Assembly: GCA_011772595.1 (NCBI GenBank)
Contig: WVZH01000084.1
Span: 1 to 11,417 of the forward strand
Length of the DNA: 11,417 nucleotides
From: Anaerolineales bacterium
GTDB lineage: Bacteria; Chloroflexota; Anaerolineae; Anaerolineales; E44-bin32
Direction of reading: 5' to 3'
The notes below the pieces were generated by a model that had not been told where the DNA came from, made no database searches, and was given only the letters and a program-made list of their open reading frames with translations. The translations under genes were made by a program, and so were the position numbers. Positions 1 to 7,119 of the stretch are shown piece after piece; position 1 is the stretch's first letter; every line of letters begins with the position of its first letter.

Positions 1-557
1 GAGCACGTGAATACCCAAAGGTAACCATCCGTGAAGTCAAACTCGGTGCTCGAGAGGAGAACAGCGACAACGACTTCCGGCACCGCGTCTCCGGTAACAT
101 CCTCGATCAGAACGCGCGGCTTGACGGTCCATGCCGCCTCACCCCACCTGAAATCCAATGATGAGAGGGCGTCCTCCAAGTCGCCCTCACCTCCCGCGGC
201 GTTGATATAGGCACGGATTTGCGGCTCAAGATTGAGGGCGAGGGAGTCTTCTAAGAGTGTCGTCGGTTGGGTAATAGTTGGATATTCAAGGCTAGGCGGA
301 GGACATATGGCTGCGCCCAGGGTTGGAGTCGGCCCTGATGTGGGAACTTGTGTGACTGTCGCCGACCCGGCGTGAGTCGGTTCGGGCGTGAAGGAGGGTG
401 TTGATATGTGCGGCGTTGCGGAAATTGTCGTTGCTGGGGTTTCGACGGATATTTCCGGTAGACCAGGCGTCTCAACCTCGCGTGGTGTACATGAAAAGGT
501 AGCAATGTAAAGGAGAATTGCCAGCGCGAATACGGCGACTCTATGTCGGATGACCAT
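1..557 (-). CDS. Putative lipoprotein with Thr/Pro-rich tether, 3' end outside window
   Basis: The frame is open from the ATG at 557 to the window edge (185 codons). A GGAGAGG ribosome site lies 6 bases before this ATG. Residues 5-22 form a hydrophobic signal segment ending in Ser-Cys (Cys23). The lipobox is imperfect (Thr-Phe-Ser-Cys), so lipid anchoring is likely but not certain. Residues 24 to about 85 are rich in Thr, Pro and Ser, like a flexible tether that holds an exported domain off the membrane. Residues 100-185 look folded and include DVTGDAVPEVVVAV, which resembles the Asp/Gly-rich calcium-binding loop plus strand of FG-GAP/VCBS-type repeats. The protein is probably exported and surface-attached. 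I do not recognise a specific function, and the C-terminal part is not visible. The gene is separated from its upstream neighbour by 291 bases and may have its own promoter. Confidence 0.75.
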   Translation of the reverse strand, partial: MVIRHRVAVFALAILLYIATFSCTPREVETPGLPEISVETPATTISATPHISTPSFTPEPTHAGSATVTQVPTSGPTPTLGAAICPPPSLEYPTITQPTTLLEDSLALNLEPQIRAYINAAGGEGDLEDALSSLDFRWGEAAWTVKPRVLIEDVTGDAVPEVVVAVLLSSTEFDFTDGYLWVFTC

Positions 558-674
558 ATTTATCCTCTCCTAAACATAGCAATCCGGATGGCAAGGCGTC
601 ATAGCGCTAACTCATGACCCCGAGCCCATGACTTTCCATCCACCTGTGCCTGTATCTGGCACAACACAATCTCA

Positions 675-716
675 TCAAAGCCAATCGGGGCTGTATCAGC
701 TGGCTAACGGCTTTGA
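675..716. other. Possible stem-loop between two lipoprotein genes
   Basis: The arms TCAAAGCC (675-682) and GGCTTTGA (709-716) are perfectly complementary over 8 bp. The 26-base interior holds a second small hairpin, GCTG-TAT-CAGC (690-700). It lies in the 291-base gap between the lipoprotein genes, 118 bases before the ATG at 557. It could be a leader structure or chance; there is no T-run, so it is not an ordinary terminator. I see nothing else convincing in 558-848. Confidence 0.2.
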
Positions 717-848
717 GTTGAACGGTCCCGCAATGTTACCCTGTCAATTTCTCTGCCTTGCGCGGGGTCCCCACCAGCGAGATGTTGGGCATCCAATACT
801 ACGCTCAGCTGTAGGACAAGATTTCAGGATACAATCCCCAACGATTCT

Positions 849-1304
849 TCACCTCACCTCAAGTGGAGCTGCTAGCCAGTTGGCCCACGTACCTTCCAAT
901 ATCTCGGCACAAGCCATGGCATATGATCCCGGCTCAAAGTTAATAATCATTAACCGGGGATCACTTAATACAGGTTTGTGACTTACGATCGAAGCCCAAG
1001 AGGGAAAACTAACTCCTGTTTTGCCCTCGCGATAATGATACTCAAAATCCTGCCATGTCTTGTCGTCTTCCAGCTTATACACCCTAAGGGTGACATTGGC
1101 CTCAGTAAGGTTATCGAATATGAGAGTCACCTCACCCTGCTTGATCGCAGGAGGGCCATCATATCGACAATTTTCCGGTTCAAAATACACAGTAATTTCA
1201 TCCACATCGACGGGATCAACTCTTTCTTCTTTTGCAGAGCAGCTTGATAGAAGCAACAGGATGAAGAGGAGAAGGAAGATCGCCCGGTTAGGAATGCCTT
1301 TCAT
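849..1304 (-). CDS. Small secreted lipoprotein, possible cupredoxin-like fold, function unknown
   Basis: Encodes 151 residues from the ATG at 1304. The frame is open further upstream to 1418, but this ATG is chosen because a strong ribosome site sits 5 bases before it and because translation from it starts directly with a signal peptide. Residues 2-21 are basic and then very Leu-rich and end in Leu-Ser-Ser-Cys, a good lipobox with Cys22 as lipid anchor. The mature part of about 130 residues appears rich in beta strands. The segment 'FEPGSYAMACAE' near residues 123-134 resembles the last strands of small cupredoxin-like proteins, but the His/Met copper ligands expected there are absent. Cys46 and Cys132 could form a disulfide. 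It is probably attached to the outer face of the membrane. I do not recognise a precise family; the fold idea is inference. No partner gene lies close by. Confidence 0.8.
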   Translation of the reverse strand: MKGIPNRAIFLLLFILLLLSSCSAKEERVDPVDVDEITVYFEPENCRYDGPPAIKQGEVTLIFDNLTEANVTLRVYKLEDDKTWQDFEYHYREGKTGVSFPSWASIVSHKPVLSDPRLMIINFEPGSYAMACAEILEGTWANWLAAPLEVR

Positions 1305-1309
1305 GATGC

Positions 1310-1316
1310 ACCTCCT
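1310..1316 (-). promoter_or_regulatory. Strong ribosome binding site deciding the start at 1304
   Basis: The minus strand reads AGGAGGT, followed by five bases and ATG. This near-perfect Shine-Dalgarno site fixes the start of the small lipoprotein and rules out the 38-residue upstream extension. Confidence 0.8.
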
Positions 1317-1376
1317 GGTGTGAATGTCTTCGTCAATGTTTATGGCGATTCTTTTTAAGGATGCCTTACCCGTTGA

Positions 1377-1398
1377 TATGTGGATTTCTATCCACATA
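1377..1398. promoter_or_regulatory. Perfect 9-bp inverted repeat upstream of the small lipoprotein
   Basis: The arms TATGTGGAT (1377-1385) and ATCCACATA (1390-1398) flank a TTCT loop, 73 bases before the lipoprotein ATG. It has the size and symmetry of a dimeric repressor site, or could form a 5' hairpin in the transcript. On the minus strand TATAGT, a possible -10 box, overlaps its upstream end (1396-1401), but no good -35 box is seen. There is no T-run, so a terminator is unlikely. Confidence 0.35.
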
Positions 1399-1977
1399 CT
1401 ATAAAAGATTGTGTACAAATGAGGAAGCTCATAACCATCGAACCCTGCGTCCGATTCGCTGTGGTATCAGGGGCAAATTTGAATTCAAATCACGAACTGA
1501 ATTCATCTCCGATATCAGGGATAATAAACTGCGCGTGCATCTAAGAACAGCCAAAATAAAGACGATAATAATCCGATAATGGAACTAACTAGAAACAGTA
1601 CCTTTGGTAATAGTCTGAAGACCGTTTCCGACTATCCATGAGCGGACGAAGAACAGTCACAGAGAATTGCTAGACCTACTTCTGATACTTACTTAGAAAT
1701 GAGATTTGGGAAAGCTTCTCAATAGAGATCATCAGAGAATGTTACAGGTCCTGCGGCTTGAGAAAACCGGGAGTTCAAGATGCTATGATTTTGAGACCAT
1801 GAAACAACATCAAAATATAAGTTCGAATTAGGTACAGATAAGTTCAAAAATAGGCTTTAAATTTATGCTCTCAAGTTACATTGTCCATTGACTTCACACT
1901 ACGCCGTGCTTAATCTATCATGATGACTGATGTTAGATTTGTACGAAAACGAAAAGCGAATGATCATAAATGTCTGC

Positions 1978-2881
1978 CTAAATCCTTATAGCCTCCCCCA
2001 AGAAAGGAATCTCAATATCAACCCGGGGAGACAACTCATGTAAATACTTAGCAACCATATCAGCATGCCTGAGTGTCCAATAATCTTCCGCCGATCTTCC
2101 ATATTCTTTAAGATGGGTAATCACGATTTTCCGTGGTTTCATAGCAATGAAGAACCGACTGAAATCATCTATTAATGGTGGACTGGTCATCAGAGCACAA
2201 CCACGTCCAAGCCACAAATGTGCGAAAACGGCATCGACGGGGCTAAATCCATTTATCATACCTGCATCATATGTCCAAGTATCCCCCTGGAAAGAGCCAA
2301 CGTTTTTGAACCATCTCCACCAAATATCCTGTGGAAGGCACTCCCCTGACAAGTTTACTGGCTGTAGCGGTGAACGACGATGAGTCCCAATGGGAACCAG
2401 AAAAAGGAGTGACCCGCAATCCGCACGCATCAATAGGTTCATATGGTATTGGAACGATGATGCGATCCCTCTGAAGTAGGGCTTCCTCCAATACGAAATC
2501 CAGCAATTCGTGTCGGATGATCCAATGCACGGAGAAATCTCGCAGTCTCTTTAGCAAATATAAATCAAGATGATCCTTATGTTCGTGTGTTAAAAGAACA
2601 ACTGATAACCCTTGCAGATCTTTTTCGACATCGACAATTGGCACTTCAAAAACGCGATTTCTTAGTGTCATAGGGTCAATCGCCCAACGCACGCCACCCG
2701 TACGGAGGAGATAGTTCGACGAGTACATTAGTCATGCGAAATCTCCCTCCCCTGATGCGGTCCACCCGTCTATCATGTTTGACCAAATTACAGGATATCT
2801 AGATACCAAGTTGGCGCGCTCAGAATCAATTTGATTGGCTCTTGCTTTGGACAAACTTTCGTCGGTATTGCGGCGTTGCAT
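1978..2881 (-). pseudogene. Metallo-beta-lactamase-fold hydrolase, broken by a stop and a frameshift
   Basis: The reconstructed gene has 301 codons (300 residues) starting at the ATG at 2881, with GGAGG 12 bases upstream. Two lesions break it. A TGA at 2734-2732 is read in the same frame between 'GEGDFA' and 'LMYSSNYLLRT', where a Trp codon TGG would fit. A run of five Gs on the minus strand (2283-2287) adds one base: as read, the protein ends '...LFPGGYLDI'; removing one G gives 'LFPGDTWTYDAG' and then an open frame to the stop at 1978. In the repaired protein the metal ligands are all present: His99, His101, Asp103 and His104 in THEHKDH, His164 in GSHW, Asp200 in PGDT, and His256 in ITHL. 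Asp200 and His256 lie beyond the frameshift. It most resembles UlaG-like or related MBL hydrolases; the substrate is unknown. As read, a shorter product starting at the ATG at 2728 would lack the last two ligands. Confidence 0.8.
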
Positions 2882-2979
2882 AAGGTTCGCCTACCTCCTA
2901 TAAGCCTAACCGCGCATTCATTTCACAATAAGGGCTTTATTAGAACATTTCGTGATCGCTAGTCTATCAAGTTCATGAA

Positions 2980-3648
2980 TCATTCAATGTCTGCTTGCTG
3001 TAGAAAGGGTAAATTTATTAATTCGGGGAAATCCTCAATATAAAAATCCGCCCTGGCCTCGCGATCGTAATTGAAGGCAATCGTCATAAGACCAACAGCC
3101 TTGGCGCCTTCCAGTTCCCTTCGGTCATGACCCACAAATACCGTCTCACCCCCAAAAACGCCTGCCTGCGACAAGGCTTCCTGGTACATAGCTCTATCAG
3201 GCTTGCGAACGCCTAAATCCATAGAATTAGCATACGCGTCCCAGTAAATGTTCAATCCGTTGGCCTCGAACCATTCCAATTTCTTGGCTTTAGGGACTGC
3301 AGCATCCGTGACAATGCCTAATTTAAAGCCACGGGTTTTTAGTTCAACCAAGGTTTCCTTCACACCCCCAAAGAGTTGGATATCGCCGTGGTCTCGATCA
3401 AGAGCAGCGCGTCCATGAACCATCAACGAGGGATTCGTCACACCACAGAATCTTAGGACAGCGTTGAAGTAGTCATTATTGCTCACTTGTCCACGCAAGG
3501 CTTGGTCATGGATTTCAGCCGTGGCGACTTTTAGGGTGTGCACGTCAGGCATTTGAAGACCAAGTTCCTGCAAGAATGCCTGAAAAAATCGTTGTCCATG
3601 AACCCGAAAATACAGCACGCCGTTTGCATCAAAAAAAGTTGCTTTCAT
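2980..3648 (-). CDS. HAD-superfamily hydrolase with atypical active-site motifs
   Basis: Encodes 222 residues, a normal length for HAD subfamily I enzymes, cytoplasmic. Motif I is FFDANGVL (residues 5-12): the nucleophile Asp7 is present, but the usual second Asp (general acid in phosphatases) is Asn9. Residues 15-90 form the helical cap. Motif II is GIVTD with Thr114; motif III is Lys149 in VRKPD. Motif IV reads VGHDRRELEGA (172-182), with His174 where the family normally has a metal-binding Asp, followed by Asp175 and Glu178. The fold assignment is firm. The reaction is not: loss of the Asn9 and His174 acids suggests it is not an ordinary phosphomonoesterase. The N-terminus fits the family, but I see no ribosome site before the ATG, so translation may depend on coupling to upstream translation. 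It lies 130 bases downstream of the PHP gene, likely in the same transcript. Confidence 0.85.
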   Translation of the reverse strand: MKATFFDANGVLYFRVHGQRFFQAFLQELGLQMPDVHTLKVATAEIHDQALRGQVSNNDYFNAVLRFCGVTNPSLMVHGRAALDRDHGDIQLFGGVKETLVELKTRGFKLGIVTDAAVPKAKKLEWFEANGLNIYWDAYANSMDLGVRKPDRAMYQEALSQAGVFGGETVFVGHDRRELEGAKAVGLMTIAFNYDREARADFYIEDFPELINLPFLQQADIE

Positions 3649-3791
3649 CTGACTAACATCTTGTCATCAAATGAGTGGGGCGACGCGCTTCGATTAGAGT
3701 GTCGATGTAGGTGTACAGCTTCCTCCACCGAGGTTTGCAAATGCAAGCGGAAGCGGTATTTTACCCGGACACCCTTGGTTATTCCGACCAC
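3645..3791 (-). CDS. Doubtful 48-codon frame linking the PHP and HAD genes
   Basis: A frame starting at a GTG inside the last codons of the PHP gene runs 48 codons and ends in a TGA that overlaps the HAD start as ATGA. The product would be small, basic and rich in His/Arg, with a segment 'LHLQTSVEEAVHLHRHSN'. It has only a weak AGG before the GTG. The two overlaps are what translational coupling would look like and would explain the missing ribosome site of the HAD gene. A frame this short can easily be chance, and I recognise no family. Confidence 0.2.
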   Translation of the reverse strand: MVGITKGVRVKYRFRLHLQTSVEEAVHLHRHSNRSASPHSFDDKMLVR

Positions 3792-4849
3792 AAGCCTACG
3801 TAAAAAGGATTTGCTAACACCCAGGGGCGCCCGTTAATCTTTGCCTCGACTCGCCAAACACCCGGAGAATCTACGAGTACATCCCATTGATCCAGGTCGC
3901 GCATCTCCTGCATCAATTCGCCATCTCGTAGAATACGAAGCGTCGCCAGGGTGGGGCTGTGCACCTCGATCACTAGATCTTCTGCATCGTTGATGCACGC
4001 ACCAGGAAGAAATACATGCGATTCTGCTTTACGCCGAGCTGTAGCCCGAAAACCCCTGGCCACATGTAACCCATCATGGGCAATGATCAGGCTTCCGCTC
4101 CCCACCGCATCCAGGAAGCTGGTTACCGGTTGTTCCGCAAATCTAGTAGCCTCCACCCACACATAACTAACAATCCCTGAGAGACCTACTTCCCATGGGA
4201 AAAAGACGCGTTCCACACCCTCAATTTCTCTCTGGTATGCATGGTTGTCCGCGCTGCCTAAGCCGACAATTCGACGTGAACGACCAAGTCTGTCCCATCG
4301 GGCAAGTCCTTCCTCTGCCGGTCCGTTGATGACGGCGTCAGGATTTCGCCAAGCGTACGTCTTCGAAGCGATTGCTTCCAAGCCACGTTTCCAGGCTGCC
4401 TTATAGGTCCATATCTCAAGTCCGGTAAAACGTTCGACGGTCCAATCAACCCAAGAATGCCCTGGTTCCGCAGGATGTGCAAGAAAACTTAGTCCCCCTT
4501 GATCGCTGACGAGATCGATCAACTCTTGAGGGGACCTATCCTCACTTCGGATGGACTGCTGGATACCAAGTGCGAGAAGGTGATTGGTAAGCGATGCTCC
4601 CTTCATCCTGCCGGAGGCGTCAGGTTTGATCGAGTAATTAGGTGTGATCTCCTCGCCGGTAATCACCAACACGTCACCGACAAAGCCGTTGACCTTATGG
4701 CCATGAGTCTCATGATCTGTTATGACCACACAATCGATCCCTTCCGCAGAAGCCGCGTGGCAAATTTCCTCGACGCTTGCATTGCCATCACTGGCGTAAG
4801 TATGAACATGAATACAGCATCTTAGGGGAATGTAGTTGTCGTCGTCCAT
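3779..4849 (-). CDS. PHP-domain metallohydrolase (CehA/McbA-like) with C-terminal beta domain
   Basis: Encodes 356 residues from the ATG at 4849, which overlaps the stop of the upstream phosphatase gene (TGATG). A GTG at 4888 in the same frame would add 13 residues with no homology-like character, so the ATG is preferred. The N-terminal PHP domain carries the expected metal ligands: His14 and His16 in HVH, Asp21, Asp45 and His46 in TDHE, Glu66/Glu67 in GEE, His90 in NHLLALG, His125 in AHP, and Asp201 and His203 in ADNH. PHP enzymes hydrolyse phosphoesters or other esters using a trinuclear metal site. Residues 255-356 look like a beta-sandwich ending in 'GVWRVEAKINGRPWVLANP', as in CehA/McbA-type family members. 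No signal peptide is seen, so it is cytoplasmic. Its tight coupling to the phosphatase suggests related steps on one substrate. The substrate itself is unknown. Confidence 0.88.
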   Translation of the reverse strand: MDDDNYIPLRCCIHVHTYASDGNASVEEICHAASAEGIDCVVITDHETHGHKVNGFVGDVLVITGEEITPNYSIKPDASGRMKGASLTNHLLALGIQQSIRSEDRSPQELIDLVSDQGGLSFLAHPAEPGHSWVDWTVERFTGLEIWTYKAAWKRGLEAIASKTYAWRNPDAVINGPAEEGLARWDRLGRSRRIVGLGSADNHAYQREIEGVERVFFPWEVGLSGIVSYVWVEATRFAEQPVTSFLDAVGSGSLIIAHDGLHVARGFRATARRKAESHVFLPGACINDAEDLVIEVHSPTLATLRILRDGELMQEMRDLDQWDVLVDSPGVWRVEAKINGRPWVLANPFYVGLWSE

Positions 4850-5685
4850 CAGACCACAATTCCCGACTGAAGGAGTTCGCGCATACACGATCGCTCAAGA
4901 TCGAATTGAGGACAGGTGGCAATGAATTTGGGTACTTTCCAAGGTTGTATGTTTGAATCCGTGTTCGTTGAACGAATGGCGAAGTACCGACCTCCAGCTT
5001 TTTCCACCAACATCATACCCGCAGCAACATCCCAGGAGTTCGCATTGGTTTGAAAACTCACATCCGCCCTACCGCATGCCACATAGGCCAATTCCAACGC
5101 CGATGGGCCCAGGCGACGGACAGAGCGGAAGCTTCTCAGCAGCGCACGAAAGAATTCATGATCGGCTTCTGATGCACGACCACCTTCGTATGGATATCCC
5201 GTGAGCAAGACCGCTGTCTCGTCCGACGAGTTGCCTGAGGATCGGATGCGTTTCCCATTCAAGAAGGCGCCCTCAAGAGTGGCTGAGAGCATCTCCCTTC
5301 TTATCGGATCATAAACGACAGCCGCTAACAAGCTCCCATACGCTGCAGCAGCGATTGAGACGCAAAATACGGGGATGCCATCGATGAAGTTGTTCGTGCC
5401 ATCTATGGGGTCAATATACCATTCAACGGCTCCATTGCCTCGATGACCACTCTCCTCTCCAATGATGGTTGAATCAGGGTAACTCCGCAAGATATGACCG
5501 ACGATCATACTCTCAGCTACACGATCGGCTTCCGTGACAGGGTCAAAAAAGCCTGCTTTTCGATTTGAAGAATCTACACCTTTCTCAAACGTCGAAATGA
5601 GATATGAGCCAACATCAATGGCCGATTCTTTGGCAATCCCAATTAGCTTTTGCGAGAGTTGGTTGAGATCTAGATCGTTAACCAT
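4849..5685 (-). CDS. Inositol-monophosphatase-family phosphatase
   Basis: Encodes 278 residues, a normal family length (about 260-280). The family removes phosphate from inositol phosphates, fructose 1,6-bisphosphate, or nucleotide 3'-phosphates using Mg2+. The motifs are complete: DPVTEAD (48-54), GEES (76-79) with the ligand Glu77, IDPIDGTNNF (91-100) with Asp92, Asp95 and Thr97, and NSWDVAAG (216-223) with Asp219. All catalytic groups are present, so the enzyme should be active. Which of the family substrates it uses cannot be decided by eye. It is cytoplasmic. Its TGA shares one base with the ATG of the PHP gene, so the two are surely co-translated. The ribosome site is weak. A 309-base gap separates it from the ABC operon, so it may have its own promoter or be read through from the importer. 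Confidence 0.92.
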   Translation of the reverse strand: MVNDLDLNQLSQKLIGIAKESAIDVGSYLISTFEKGVDSSNRKAGFFDPVTEADRVAESMIVGHILRSYPDSTIIGEESGHRGNGAVEWYIDPIDGTNNFIDGIPVFCVSIAAAAYGSLLAAVVYDPIRREMLSATLEGAFLNGKRIRSSGNSSDETAVLLTGYPYEGGRASEADHEFFRALLRSFRSVRRLGPSALELAYVACGRADVSFQTNANSWDVAAGMMLVEKAGGRYFAIRSTNTDSNIQPWKVPKFIATCPQFDLERSCMRELLQSGIVV

Positions 5686-5994
5686 ATCTTGTTCTGCGTA
5701 TCTTTTGTTTATTGGACTGCATCACCACCGCATGCGCACAGTACCAAGCAGAATCCACGGATATCAAAGAAACGAGGACCAGCATTCGAAATGGCTCCTC
5801 ACCACAACAAGCATTGAATCGATGCTCACAGACGCTCAAAGCAAATCGATCGGAGAGAATCACTTCCATGCTGTTGTGCAATTAAAACTAGACCCTTTCT
5901 AAATAAAGGTGGAAAAAGGGTAATGGCGATCTACCCCAAATCGTCCTAAGAACCTCAGCGTATCGGCTCGATGCCACTCTCGTATCAGAAGTTC
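5686..5994. other. 309-base gap between the ATPase and phosphatase genes
   Basis: It holds a possible weak terminator (5892-5921) for the importer operon and presumably a promoter for the phosphatase/PHP pair, though I find no clear -35/-10 pair. A minus-strand frame of 67 codons (5678-5881) starts at a TTG, has no ribosome site and overlaps the phosphatase start; it is not accepted as a gene. Confidence 0.5.
5892..5921 (-). terminator. Possible weak terminator after the importer operon
   Basis: The perfect 7-bp arms ACCCTTT (5892-5898) and AAAGGGT (5915-5921) enclose a 16-base loop, 74 bases past the ATPase stop. On the minus strand the stem is followed by CTAGTTTTAATT, a short, broken T-run. 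The stem is short and AT-rich, so termination would be partial. Confidence 0.3.
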
Positions 5995-7113
5995 TTATAA
6001 CCTCTCTGACAATCTCTGTCCGTGAGCATCAAAAAGATGGAAACAATCGGCGCGCACTGCAATCTTTCCTCTATCCTGAGACTTGAATTGAGGATCTTCA
6101 TCGGTTCGCATGAAAAGCACGCTGTCGTCAACTCGAAGTCGAATGATCCACTCCGATCCTGTGGGGAGGATGGCCTCTATGATCGCCGCGCAACTCCATA
6201 CTCCATCCGCCAGCGACGCATCGTGCTTCACTAAGTTGATTGCTTCGGGGCGCAGCCCGATTTGTTTCGTATTCTCCGGATCTTCAAAAGCGATTTCCGA
6301 ACGTTGGTTCAGTAAATGCTTTAATATTGACCTCGCCGTCGTCGCGGTCGGGGAATCATCCACCCAGAAGAAATTCATCGTTGGGCTTCCTACAAACTCG
6401 GCTACGAACGTGTTGGTCGGCTTGCGATAAATCTCCATCGGCGGTCCGAATTGCTGCAACCGTCCCTCACACATGACCGCGATTTCCGTGGCTAACGTCA
6501 TAGCCTCGAGTTGATCATGGGTCACATAGACAATTGTGTTCCCGATTTGCTCGTGCAGGCGCTTCAGCTCGGCTCGCATCTCCATACGCAATCTCGCGTC
6601 CAAGTTCGACAGAGGCTCATCCAGGAGCAACACCTCCGGGTATATAGCAAGCATTCGTGCAAGTGCGACGCGCTGCTGCTGGCCTCCGCTTAATTGGAGC
6701 GGGTAGCGATCCCCAAGCCCTTCGATATGTAGAAGAAGTAGGAGCTCCTTTACGCGATTGACTTGAACATCTCTGGGGTGACGTTGCATCTGCAGCCCAA
6801 AAGCGATGTTTTGGGACACTGTCATGTGAGGCCATAATGCATAACTTTGGAAGACGAGACCCATCCCGCGTTGTTCGGGAGGCACCATCTCACCCGTGTC
6901 GCTTGAACTCAGGACTTGGTCTTTAAGCCTGATCTCACCGCTTGTCGGATCTTCGAGGCCAGCTATCATCCGCAGTGTAGTCGTCTTACCACATCCGGAG
7001 GGTCCAAGCAGACAGACGAAGTGTTGATCAGCTATCTCTAAGCAAAGATCATCCACCGCAATCACAGAAGCTCCGAATCGTTTCGTAACATGGAAAAGTT
7101 CAATCCGCGCCAT
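5995..7113 (-). CDS. ABC importer ATPase (Fbp/Pot/Mal type)
   Basis: Encodes 372 residues, typical for importer ATPases with a C-terminal TOBE domain. It couples ATP hydrolysis to import through the adjacent permease. Walker A is GPSGCGKTT (37-45), the Q-loop is Gln89, the signature is LSGGQQQR (141-148), Walker B is VLLLDEP (161-167) with catalytic Glu166, the D-loop is SNLDA, and the switch His is His199 in THD. Residues about 240-372 form the MalK-like regulatory/TOBE extension. No catalytic residue is missing. It starts 6 bases after the permease stop, with GAAGGA overlapping the end of the permease gene as ribosome site, so it is the third gene of the importer operon. The sequence does not tell iron, polyamine, phosphonate and sugar-phosphate ATPases apart; the permease layout points to the Fbp/Afu group. 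Confidence 0.95.
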   Translation of the reverse strand: MARIELFHVTKRFGASVIAVDDLCLEIADQHFVCLLGPSGCGKTTTLRMIAGLEDPTSGEIRLKDQVLSSSDTGEMVPPEQRGMGLVFQSYALWPHMTVSQNIAFGLQMQRHPRDVQVNRVKELLLLLHIEGLGDRYPLQLSGGQQQRVALARMLAIYPEVLLLDEPLSNLDARLRMEMRAELKRLHEQIGNTIVYVTHDQLEAMTLATEIAVMCEGRLQQFGPPMEIYRKPTNTFVAEFVGSPTMNFFWVDDSPTATTARSILKHLLNQRSEIAFEDPENTKQIGLRPEAINLVKHDASLADGVWSCAAIIEAILPTGSEWIIRLRVDDSVLFMRTDEDPQFKSQDRGKIAVRADCFHLFDAHGQRLSERL

Positions 7114-7119
7114 TTTCCC

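Larger units (their letters stand above)
1305..1977. other. 673-base AT-rich stretch without a convincing gene
   Basis: No frame on either strand gives a recognisable protein; the longest plus-strand frame (1361-1579) has low-complexity, basic content, no ribosome site, and overlaps the upstream control region of the lipoprotein gene. It contains a perfect 9-bp hairpin (1377-1398), a 14-base palindrome ATTTGAATTCAAAT (1477-1490), and two copies of ATAAGTTC at 1817-1824 and 1838-1845, 21 bases apart. It must hold the promoter of the small lipoprotein and the 3' end of the broken hydrolase transcript, but I cannot place either with confidence. Confidence 0.5.

Noticed and set aside
628..981. 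Plus-strand frame of 117 codons
   Set aside because: It overlaps the end of the clear minus-strand lipoprotein gene, has no ribosome site, and the protein text has no family-like pattern.
1477..1490. Palindrome ATTTGAATTCAAAT
   Set aside because: Symmetric, but short and AT-rich, and not placed near a promoter I can identify.
1817..1845. Two ATAAGTTC copies spaced 21 bases apart
   Set aside because: The spacing equals two helix turns, but 8-base repeats in AT-rich DNA are common and no gene start lies nearby.
5678..5881. Minus-strand frame of 67 codons before the phosphatase gene
   Set aside because: It begins at a TTG, lacks a ribosome site, overlaps the phosphatase start out of frame, and resembles no family.
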